From the NCBI RefSeq assembly GCF_900102615.1, contig NZ_FMYV01000011.1, positions 1 to 36,590 on the forward strand: DNA of 36,590 nucleotides. Direction: 5' to 3'. Below, piece by piece: positions 7,003 to 12,362 of this stretch. Source of the DNA: Geotoga petraea. Its GTDB lineage: Bacteria > Thermotogota > Thermotogae > Petrotogales > Petrotogaceae. Both the position numbers and the translations under genes were made by a program. The notes below the pieces were generated by a model that saw nothing but the letters and a program-made list of their open reading frames with translations, did no database searches and had not been told where the DNA came from. The first letter of the stretch is position 1. Each line of letters starts with the position of its first letter.

Positions 7003-7068
7003 GGTTAAAGTCCCCTCTAAAATGATCATTAGAGGGGTGTCAGTGAAACTGACGGGGTGTTTTAGAGG
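7003..7068 (-). repeat. Module A repeat, inverted copy inside a gene cluster
   Basis: Reverse complement of the 4067-4193 variant: first hairpin GTCAG-TTTCA-CTGAC, second hairpin with CCCCTCTAA / TTAGAGGGG arms. It sits between two small leftward genes of the DUF1659/DUF2922 cluster, in the same orientation as those genes. Confidence 0.85.
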
Positions 7069-7071
7069 TTT

Positions 7072-7102
7072 TAAAAAAGGGTGCTTTTCCAGCACCCTTA
7101 AT
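7072..7102 (-). terminator. Rho-independent terminator after DUF2922 gene
   Basis: On the leftward strand AAGGGTGCTGG, loop, AGCACCCTTTTTT gives a nine-pair GC-containing stem followed by a T-run, two bases past the DUF2922 stop codon. Confidence 0.85.
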
Positions 7103-7103
7103 T

Positions 7104-7313
7104 TTAAACCAATAAATCTGTGATGTTTGTTTCTGTTGTTTCGATGTAGTTTGCTTCGTCGATTACTGCTGTTGCTGGGACTACCACTCCGATCATAGCT
7201 GTCATTGCTGCTTCAACTGTTGCTGCATCGAGAGCAGGTTTTGGATCGTTTAAAGATATGTTGATTGTTCTTCTTTCTGCGTTGTCATAAAATTTCATTG
7301 CTAATTTAGTCAT
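7104..7313 (-). CDS. DUF2922 family protein
   Basis: This 69-residue protein matches the DUF2922 pattern: N-terminal KLAMKFYDNAERRTINISLN, then the DPKPALDAATVEAAMTAMI helix, then a C-terminal VIDEANYIETTETNITDL strand. The function of the family is unknown. It follows the DUF1659 gene by 14 bases, an arrangement common in Firmicutes and some Thermotogota, where the two act as a conserved pair of unknown role. The start at 7313 follows a GGGAGGG site. A strong terminator follows its stop. Confidence 0.82.
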   Translation of the reverse strand: MTKLAMKFYDNAERRTINISLNDPKPALDAATVEAAMTAMIGVVVPATAVIDEANYIETTETNITDLLV

Positions 7314-7327
7314 GTTCTATCCCTCCC

Positions 7328-7522
7328 TTATACTATCTCGTAGTTTTCTGTGTATGAATAGTTTGCTGTTTCATTGGCGGTTAGTGATACTATTGCGTCA
7401 AAACCAGTTTTGATTTCTGCTTCTACATCTGAATAAAGGCTGAATGTTTTTGAAGATTTGCTTCCGTCAATTGGGTCTATCCAAGTTACTTTTCCTGCTT
7501 TCTTGATTAAATTCATTGGCAT
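7328..7522 (-). CDS. DUF1659-like protein
   Basis: This 64-residue protein starts MPMNLIKKAGKVTWIDPIDG, with KTFSLYSDVEAEIKTGFDAI and ending YSYTENYEIV. The start at ATG 7522 is chosen because GGAGG lies 8 bases upstream; the open frame to 7573 adds residues that overlap that site. Short length, the Lys/Ser-Phe strand and position before DUF2922 point to DUF1659, a family of unknown function. First gene of the leftward cluster. Confidence 0.7.
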   Translation of the reverse strand: MPMNLIKKAGKVTWIDPIDGSKSSKTFSLYSDVEAEIKTGFDAIVSLTANETANYSYTENYEIV

Positions 7523-7718
7523 ATTAGCCACCTCCATGTTTTTTGATTTTTTTGTTGTGGTGATCACCGACATTTAAATTATATTTTTTATTGGATTATT
7601 TTTCAGATTTTTTATACATGTTTATACATATGTAGGTGGAAATAGTTTTGATTATTGAGAAAGTTTGGAAGTATGTATGAGTTTGTTTTGTCTAAATGCA
7701 AGTTTAGAATTTGCTGGA

Positions 7719-7996
7719 GCAAATTTTCGGTTGTTGGTTGATTGTTGTTGGAAGAGAAAATCTCTAAAACTCCCCGCAAAGAGCAACACCCCTCTAATTT
7801 CTCATTTTAGAGGGGAATTTAACCACTATAGTAGAAATCAAAGATTCTGTTGGAGGATCGAGGTTGGAGGATAGAGAAAATTTGTTTTGCAAATTTTCGG
7901 TTGTTGGTTGATTGTTGTTGGAAGAGTGAAAAGTAGCAGTTTGGCAGATTAGCATTTTAGCATATTTGAAAAACTAAACTACCAAAATACCAATAC
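7719..7996 (+). repeat. Composite repeat modules C, A, B, C, D in series
   Basis: This is the clearest full series: C (7719-7756), A with GCAAAGAGC first hairpin and CCCCTCTAA / TTTAGAGGGG second hairpin (7763-7823), B (7830-7870), C (7873-7925), D (7920-7996). D is followed by a GGTTGGTATCTTTTTA segment at 8009-8024. It fills the gap between the DUF1659 gene and the HipA-like gene. 8025-8180 holds only AT-rich sequence with a TATAAT at 8156-8161. Confidence 0.8.
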
Positions 7997-8185
7997 ACTG
8001 TTTTTTTAGGTTGGTATCTTTTTAGTAGTTCTCCATATTTTTAAGAAGTTAATATTAACCGTAACCCATTCTAATGAGAAAGAACTAAATTAATGTTATT
8101 ACTATTTTTATTAATGATTCAATTTCTTCCAAGAGTTATTATTTAATAAAAGATGCTATAATTTAAATATAATAGATTAAAGGTG

Positions 8186-8881
8186 ATGAAATTGTTTGAA
8201 ATAATAAACTTAAATGATAAAGAATGGAATTTAAATAAAGAAATAAACACTTCCGGTAGAAATAAAAAATACTGGTTTAGAAATAATAAGGAAGAAGTAC
8301 TGTTTAAGTTCATCAAGCCTAATACTAGAGAACACGTATCGGAAAAAATAGCTTATGAAATTGGTGAGTTATTAAACATCTCTGTGGCTAGATATGATTT
8401 TGCTAGTTATAATAATAATGAAGGGTCAATAAGTTATAATTTTAAAGAAAAAGAATCTAATATTGAATATTTTGAAATTGTAAAATTTATTATGGATGAA
8501 TACCCGAATTATGATTTTAATACAATGAAAAATGAAAACAATGGTAAAGATTATTCTTTTGAATTATGTCTTGAAATACTTGAAAACTTGAATGGTGAAA
8601 AATTAATAGAAGACTATATCAGAATGATATTATTTGATGCTTTAATTGGTAACAGTGATAGACATCATAGTAATTGGGGGTTATACAATAAAAGAGATAA
8701 ATATTATTTTGCTCCATTATATGATCATAGTCCTTCTCTTGGGTTTAACTTAACTGATAAAAAAATAAAACAATTTTATAAGGATAAAAGATATCAAAAT
8801 TCAGTTTTGTATAGCAATTCAAAATCATTATTAAAAATAAAAGATAAAAATATAACAAAACATTTTGATATTGTAAAATAA
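8186..8881 (+). CDS. HipA-like serine/threonine kinase (HipT/CtkA type), probably truncated
   Basis: This is a 231-residue kinase of the HipA C-terminal type. The catalytic loop is IGNSDRHHSNWGL (Asp, His and Asn as in HipA) and the metal-binding segment is FAPLYDHSPSLG. A Ser-containing loop TSGRNKKYWF and a candidate ATP lysine (LFKFIKP) lie N-terminal. Such kinases phosphorylate aminoacyl-tRNA synthetases or similar targets and arrest growth. It ends at TAA 8879-8881, but the same frame stays open for 63 more sense codons that read like the missing HipA tail. The start is uncertain: GTG 8183, ATG 8186 or TTG 8192; AAAGGTG is best spaced for TTG 8192. There is no HTH (HipB) gene beside it. 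Confidence 0.83.
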   Translation: MKLFEIINLNDKEWNLNKEINTSGRNKKYWFRNNKEEVLFKFIKPNTREHVSEKIAYEIGELLNISVARYDFASYNNNEGSISYNFKEKESNIEYFEIVKFIMDEYPNYDFNTMKNENNGKDYSFELCLEILENLNGEKLIEDYIRMILFDALIGNSDRHHSNWGLYNKRDKYYFAPLYDHSPSLGFNLTDKKIKQFYKDKRYQNSVLYSNSKSLLKIKDKNITKHFDIVK

Positions 8882-9073
8882 CTTAAGAATCATTATAAAG
8901 ATATTTTAATGAATTTCAGTTATAATTTACAAGGAAGTCTTTATGATAAGAATATTGAAAAAATAATCAATAATATACCTAAAGAAATAATAGGTGAGTT
9001 TTATAAAGATTTTTTAAAAGAACTAATAGTTAATAGAAGAGATAGGTTAATCGAGGTGATTGATGATGAATGA
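8882..9073 (+). other. In-frame continuation of the HipA-like kinase past a TAA
   Basis: Directly after the TAA the frame reads LKNHYKDILMNFSYNLQGSL, YDKNIEKIINNIPKEIIGEF and YKDFLKELIVNRRDRLIEVI, then stops at 9071-9073. The last block, an NRRDRLIE helix, looks like the C-terminal helix of HipA-like kinases. With it the protein would be about 295 residues, close to the usual length of stand-alone HipT/CtkA kinases. This points to a nonsense mutation, a sequencing error, or read-through. The tail overlaps the next gene start. Confidence 0.7.
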
Positions 9074-9395
9074 ATTAAGAGTTGTTCATAACAGAAAAAA
9101 TGAAAAAATAACTGTTGGATATTTAAAAAGAATCCCTCAAGGGTTTTTATTTGAATATGACGAAAACTACTTAAAGAATAATAAAAAGATTTTCTTTGCA
9201 AAATCAAAAGGGAATAAATTTATAAATAATAAGATGTTTGCATTTTTCAAAAGCAGACTTCCAGATGAAAAAAGGCCTGATATTCAAGAAATTTTAGAAA
9301 GCTATGGATTGAAAGAATATGATGATTTTGAACTACTTGCAAAGACAAAAGGCAAGATTATGACAGATAATTATGAATTTGAAAAAATGAAATAG
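9066..9395 (+). CDS. HipN/HipS-like protein (HipA N-terminal subdomain 1)
   Basis: This 109-residue protein reads NELRVVHNRKNEKITVGYLK, then GFLFEYDENYLKNN and FAFFKSRLPDEKRPD, then DDFELLAKTKGKI. The order vGyL / FeYdenYl / fF.srLPde / dDf.lLa matches HipA N-terminal subdomain 1, which is a free protein (HipS) in HipBST systems and can act as antitoxin. Here it follows the kinase, the reverse of hipB-hipS-hipT. GAGGTG at 9053-9058 favours ATG 9066 over 9063. It overlaps the read-through end of the kinase frame (9073), suggesting coupling. Confidence 0.75.
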   Translation: MNELRVVHNRKNEKITVGYLKRIPQGFLFEYDENYLKNNKKIFFAKSKGNKFINNKMFAFFKSRLPDEKRPDIQEILESYGLKEYDDFELLAKTKGKIMTDNYEFEKMK

Positions 9396-9530
9396 ATAGT
9401 TGGTCTTAGACTTTTTTTCAGAAGTATCAGAGTGATATTATAAAATTTATTAAAAATTTGCTGCTGTTGTTGGATATTATATATTATATCGTTCGATTCC
9501 AAAAAACGTCACTCAGGATGACAAAAATTA

Positions 9531-9560
9531 GAGATATCAACTTAGGTTGGTATCTTTTTT
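9531..9560. terminator. Hairpin terminator of the GATATCAAC/GTTGGTATC type
   Basis: GATATCAAC, loop TTAG, GTTGGTATC then TTTTTT. It ends the HipS-like transcript and lies just before the promoter of the next module. Between 9396 and 9530 I see only AT-rich sequence and a degenerate GTCACTCAGGATGACA segment. Confidence 0.7.
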
Positions 9561-9570
9561 ATTTTCTCAC

Positions 9571-9600
9571 TTGACAAAGAGAAATATAATTATGTATAAT
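9571..9600 (+). promoter_or_regulatory. Sigma-70 type promoter
   Basis: TTGACA at 9571-9576 and TATAAT at 9595-9600, 18 bases apart, both consensus. A GAGGTGATTTGT ribosome site and ATG 9619 follow. Confidence 0.8.
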
Positions 9601-9618
9601 TTACATGAGGTGATTTGT

Positions 9619-9771
9619 ATGAAAAATTTTAAACCAATAAAAGTTCATAAAAAAGAAGATTTTGATATGATTGAAAATATTTTTTCAAAAGATTTTTCTG
9701 AACAAGATAAAAAAAAAGCAAATGAAAATAAAAGAATTCGATCAAAAATATTAAAGAAAGTTATGAATTAG
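9619..9771 (+). CDS. Small protein upstream of GNAT gene, possible antitoxin
   Basis: This 50-residue charged protein starts MKNFKPIKVHKKEDFDMIEN and ends RIRSKILKKVMN. ATG 9619 has GAGGTGATTTGT directly upstream, better than the ATG at 9592 of the longer open frame. It ends 3 bases before the GNAT gene and shares its promoter. It does not look like the ribbon-helix-helix DUF1778 antitoxin that usually pairs with GNAT toxins; the basic C-terminal helix could bind DNA or the toxin. Antitoxin role is inferred from position. Confidence 0.55.
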   Translation: MKNFKPIKVHKKEDFDMIENIFSKDFSEQDKKKANENKRIRSKILKKVMN

Positions 9772-9774
9772 TAT

Positions 9775-10383
9775 ATGATTGATTTGGAAAAATATGTCAA
9801 ATTATATAACATAAAAGTTTTTAATTTTATTGATTTTAAAAAGAAATTCTCTAAAAAATTAAATAAATTATTAAATTGTTTTGACTGTAATACAAATGAT
9901 GATGAGTACAAGTATTTTTTAACAGAAAATGCTTGTACTTTTTCTAATTTAAATTTAGCAGTTACATATATTGTTTTTGATACAAAAGAAGAAGTTATAT
10001 TATCATATTTTACTTTGAGTGCGAGCACTATAGAAGTTACTAATTCAGAAAAAAAGAAAATTTCTTCAGATATACCGTTTAGTTATATTCCAGCCTTGCT
10101 CATTGGTAAATTAGCTGCAAATAATAATGAGGATTATGAAAAGCTTGGTACTATAACAATACAAATTATTTTTGCTCTTGTTGAAGAGTTAAAAGAAAAG
10201 ATAGGATTTCGAGTATTAAGTGTAGATGCAGATTTAGATGCTTCACCCACTATAATAGAGTTTTATAAGAAATTTAACTTTATTTATAATAGGAAAAAAT
10301 ACTTTGATTCAAGTAAGAATGAGTTGGATATACCTGATAGCGGGACAATAACAATGTATATAGATGTTGAAAAAATTGTTTAA
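9775..10383 (+). CDS. GNAT-family acetyltransferase-like protein (possible toxin)
   Basis: This 202-residue protein has the GNAT layout: strand VTYIVFD and strands EEVILSYFTLSAS (beta 2-4), then YIPALLIGKLA leading into the acetyl-CoA loop region, a long helix, and FYKKFNFIYN with the GNAT-like Fy.k.gF end. FFLTENACTF-type wording (YFLTENACTFSNL) and ALLIGKLA recall GNAT toxins such as TacT/AtaT. However, the pyrophosphate loop that should read R/QxxGxG/A is NEDYEKLGTITI, lacking the basic first residue, so cofactor binding may be altered. No strong ribosome site precedes ATG 9775; it is likely coupled to the small gene 3 bases upstream. Confidence 0.65.
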   Translation: MIDLEKYVKLYNIKVFNFIDFKKKFSKKLNKLLNCFDCNTNDDEYKYFLTENACTFSNLNLAVTYIVFDTKEEVILSYFTLSASTIEVTNSEKKKISSDIPFSYIPALLIGKLAANNNEDYEKLGTITIQIIFALVEELKEKIGFRVLSVDADLDASPTIIEFYKKFNFIYNRKKYFDSSKNELDIPDSGTITMYIDVEKIV

Positions 10384-10402
10384 TAGATAAGTTTTGTTTT
10401 TT

Positions 10403-10565
10403 GAGAGCAAATTTTTGGTTGTTTGTTGATAGTTGTTGTTTTTGTTGGTAAAAACCTTTAAAAAGCAAAAACCAAGTGCCTAAACTCCTACCCTGTTTCA
10501 CAGGTGCTCCTCTAACACATTTAGAGGAGAATTAAAATCTCTAAAACCAGAGGGGAATTTAACCC
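10403..10565 (+). repeat. Composite repeat: C remnant, module A, truncated A
   Basis: A degenerate C module (10403-10456) is followed by a module A of the CCTG/CAGG type (10479-10541; second hairpin CTCCTCTAA / TTTAGAGGAG). A cut copy at 10540-10565 keeps only the 3' arm AGAGGGGAATTTAACC. It looks like a recombination joint between two A variants. Confidence 0.8.
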
Positions 10566-10574
10566 TTAAATACC

Positions 10575-10610
10575 AAAAAAAGATATCAACTTGGGTTGAT
10601 ATCTTTTTTT
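10575..10610. terminator. Strong bidirectional terminator
   Basis: AAAAAAGATATCAAC, loop TTGG, GTTGATATCTTTTTTT: a perfect stem with A-run and T-run on the two sides, so it works in both directions. It separates the GNAT module and repeat from the next locus. Confidence 0.85.
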
Positions 10611-10640
10611 CTTTTTTGAAAAAATAGTAAAAAAATGATG

Positions 10641-10677
10641 TATAATATAAGTACAAATGATGTTGACAAAATTGTAC
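10641..10677 (+). promoter_or_regulatory. Promoter -10 and candidate operator of the MqsA/SecB-like locus
   Basis: A TATAAT lies at 10641-10646, with a TTGAAA about 19 bases upstream (10616-10621). Just downstream, GTACAA (10651-10656) and TTGTAC (10672-10677) form an inverted repeat with a 15-base spacer, overlapping the likely transcription start and 16 bases before the first small gene. An inverted repeat here suits autorepression by the MqsA-like HTH protein encoded downstream. Seen by eye only. Confidence 0.55.
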
Positions 10678-10692
10678 AAAGGATAAGATATT

Positions 10693-10863
10693 ATGGATAA
10701 ATCAGAATGTATAAGTATTATAGAAGAAGAAATAGAAAATTTTGATATTTTTAAAAGTGATCACAGAAAATTATCTGACGGAAAAAATCTTTGTTTTTTT
10801 AAAAGTTTCCAAAGAGAATTTGAAAGTTTTCATGATTGTGAGAAGTGCTATTATTATGAGTAA
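10693..10863 (+). CDS. Small Cys-rich protein, candidate toxin of the chaperone-linked locus
   Basis: This is a 56-residue frame starting MDKSECISIIEEEIENFDIF, with a C-terminal HDCEKCYYYE (HxCxxC). It has an AAAGGA site 9 bases upstream and is first behind the promoter, 13 bases before the MqsA-like gene. It does not resemble MqsR, HigB or DUF4258. It may be a small unfamiliar toxin, a regulator, or the remnant of a longer gene. The overlapping longer frame from 10742 that joins the MqsA-like protein lacks a ribosome site and is probably not the start of that gene. Confidence 0.5.
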   Translation: MDKSECISIIEEEIENFDIFKSDHRKLSDGKNLCFFKSFQREFESFHDCEKCYYYE

Positions 10864-10876
10864 GGGAGTGAAGAAT

Positions 10877-11449
10877 ATGAAATGTTTAAATTGTGGTGAA
10901 AAAATGGATAAAAGAATAGTTAAATTAAACGACGATTATTTTGAAACTTTGAATGATCAAAAAATATCTATGTATTTTTGTGATAATTGTGGTGAATCTT
11001 TTTTTGATACTGATGAGTTTAATGAGTTGGTTAAGAAAAATATGTATAACTTGAATAAAGATAAAGAGGAAATTTCAAAAGATAAGATTTTTGAAGTGAG
11101 AGAGAAATACAATTTATCTCAAAAAGAGATGTCTTTGATTTTAGGAAGATCTATTTCTTTGGTATCCAAACTTGAGAATGGAGAAAGAAAATTAGTGGGG
11201 ACTCTTAGAGATATATATACTGATTATTTTTTTCAAGGGAAAATTTTGGATTTTGTTGAAAAATATAAGGATGATATTCCAAATGAAGATTATAATAATA
11301 TTGTAAGAAAGATAAAGTTAAACAAAAATAATGTTAAATACAAAGAAAATATTTCTTTGGAAAATGGGATGAATTTTATAGAAGATAATATAGATAATTT
11401 TATTAGTAGGGAAGAGATGGAGTGTGAAGAATGTCTAACAGCCGCCTAA
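10877..11449 (+). CDS. MqsA/YgiT-type zinc-finger HTH antitoxin
   Basis: This is a 190-residue protein. An N-terminal zinc finger has CLNC at 3-6 and CDNC at 35-38. A Cro/CI-type helix-turn-helix spans about 70-105 (VREKYNLSQKEMSLILGRSI, then VSKLENGERK). A further 60-70 residues end in EECLTAA. MqsA antitoxins bind their toxin with the zinc domain and their own promoter with the HTH. The C-terminal extension, before an overlapping SecB-like gene, is where TAC-type antitoxins carry their chaperone-dependence segment. The start at ATG 10877 follows GGGAGTGAAG. It overlaps the next gene by 19 bases. Confidence 0.85.
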   Translation: MKCLNCGEKMDKRIVKLNDDYFETLNDQKISMYFCDNCGESFFDTDEFNELVKKNMYNLNKDKEEISKDKIFEVREKYNLSQKEMSLILGRSISLVSKLENGERKLVGTLRDIYTDYFFQGKILDFVEKYKDDIPNEDYNNIVRKIKLNKNNVKYKENISLENGMNFIEDNIDNFISREEMECEECLTAA

Positions 11450-11880
11450 CAAGAGAGGAATTTATTTTATTTAATAAATTACTAAAACAAATAGATTTTT
11501 TTGATTTAATACATTTAAATTATAGTTATTCTTTTGATGAAGACAAATTAAAGAATAATTCTGAGTTGGTAGTTGATGTCAATTTTTCTTACGATGACAA
11601 AAAATATATATTTGATGATGGATTGTTGTATGTTTTTCCTAAGTATTTTATAACTATTGAATCAGAAGAAATATTTTTTAAGTTAGAAGTAAAATATAAG
11701 GCCTCTTTTGAAATAAATGATAAAGAAGAAGTTCAAAAAATTTTAAGTGACGAAAAGGTAAGTGATTTTTTCTTTAATTACCAGGTTAGTAAATTTGTTT
11801 GGGGCTTTTTGAGAGAAGATTTAAATAGAGCGACATCAAAAATAGGGATCAAACCTTTGGTTTTAAAAAAATTAAGGTAG
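11431..11880 (+). CDS. SecB-like chaperone of a toxin-antitoxin-chaperone locus
   Basis: This 149-residue protein has a strand-rich middle (ESEEIFFKLEVKYKASFEIN, 77-96) and a C-terminal helix FVWGFLREDLNRATSKIGIK, then PLVL. That follows the SecB pattern FPyaRe.vs.lv...g.ppl.L. SecB-like proteins in TAC systems (for example Rv1957 with HigBA in Mycobacterium tuberculosis) fold and protect an antitoxin. ATG 11431 overlaps the antitoxin gene by 19 bases and GGAGTGTGAAGA precedes it. The adjacent MqsA-like antitoxin with a C-terminal extension supports the same role here. SecB similarity is by pattern, not alignment. Confidence 0.72.
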   Translation: MSNSRLTREEFILFNKLLKQIDFFDLIHLNYSYSFDEDKLKNNSELVVDVNFSYDDKKYIFDDGLLYVFPKYFITIESEEIFFKLEVKYKASFEINDKEEVQKILSDEKVSDFFFNYQVSKFVWGFLREDLNRATSKIGIKPLVLKKLR

Positions 11881-11892
11881 AAGGTGTTTTCA

Positions 11893-12033
11893 ATGATTAA
11901 TAATATGGACGATTTTATTAAGTATTTAGATATGTTATCCAATGAAGAGTTAAGAGAAGAAATGGAAAGTTTTGGAATTGAATTTAAAAAAAATAATGAA
12001 TTATATGATTTTAAAAAAGAAAAAAAATATTAA
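11893..12033 (+). CDS. Small acidic protein after the SecB-like gene
   Basis: This 46-residue frame reads MINNMDDFIKYLDMLSNEEL, then REEMESFGIEFKKNNELYDF and a lysine tail. AAGGTG 8 bases before the ATG and the 12-base gap suggest it is the last gene of the TAC-like operon. The family is unknown. Helical and highly charged; it could be a second small partner or toxin. Repeats begin about 15 bases after its stop. Confidence 0.45.
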   Translation: MINNMDDFIKYLDMLSNEELREEMESFGIEFKKNNELYDFKKEKKY

Positions 12034-12048
12034 AAGAAAAACCAGAAA

Positions 12049-12337
12049 TCAATGATTTCTGTTGTTTGTTGATAGTTGTTAAGATTTTTCTTTGAGAAAA
12101 ATCGTTGTTGGTAAAAACCTTTAAAAAACAAAAGGCCTAAACACCCCTGTGCTTCGCACTTCCCCTCTAAAACATTTAGAGGGGATTTAACCGCTATAGT
12201 AGAAATCATAAATGATTTCTGTTGTTAGTTGATAGTTGTTGCTAAAAACAAAGCAAAACCTCTAAAACCAAGTGCCTAAACTCCTCCCCTGTTTCACAGG
12301 TGCTCCTCTAACACATTTAGAGGAGAATTAAAATCTA
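12049..12337 (+). repeat. Composite repeats with an alternative C hairpin
   Basis: B-type hairpin AGAAATCAATGATTTCT at 12049-12065 is followed by a hairpin GATTTTTCTTTGAGAAAAATC-like in the place of module C (12084-12104). A module A with first hairpin GTGCTTCGCAC and second CCCCTCTAA / TTTAGAGGGG is at 12135-12192. Another B is at 12196-12230. A CCTG/CAGG-type A is at 12275-12337. This fills the 330-base gap before the polysaccharide locus; no gene is seen. Confidence 0.82.
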
Positions 12338-12362
12338 ATACACCCCTGTGATAGTTGTTGGT

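Noticed and set aside
9768-10028. Leftward 86-residue frame opposite the GNAT gene
   Set aside because: Antisense shadow; no ribosome site and low-complexity composition.
10742-10876. N-terminal extension joining the MqsA-like protein to an upstream start (MIFLKVITENYL...)
   Set aside because: It overlaps the 56-residue frame, has no ribosome site, and the internal ATG 10877 has GGGAGTGAAG and begins with the zinc-finger motif CLNC.
2498-12337. Repeat family as integron attC sites
   Set aside because: Copies have hairpins and separate gene modules, but no integron integrase is in the window, no consistent attC R' (GTTRRRY) and R'' pairs flank the hairpins, and copies occur in both orientations and in tandem.
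2498-12337. CRISPR array
   Set aside because: Repeats are composite, irregularly spaced, of variable sequence, and lack unique spacers of constant length; there are no cas genes.
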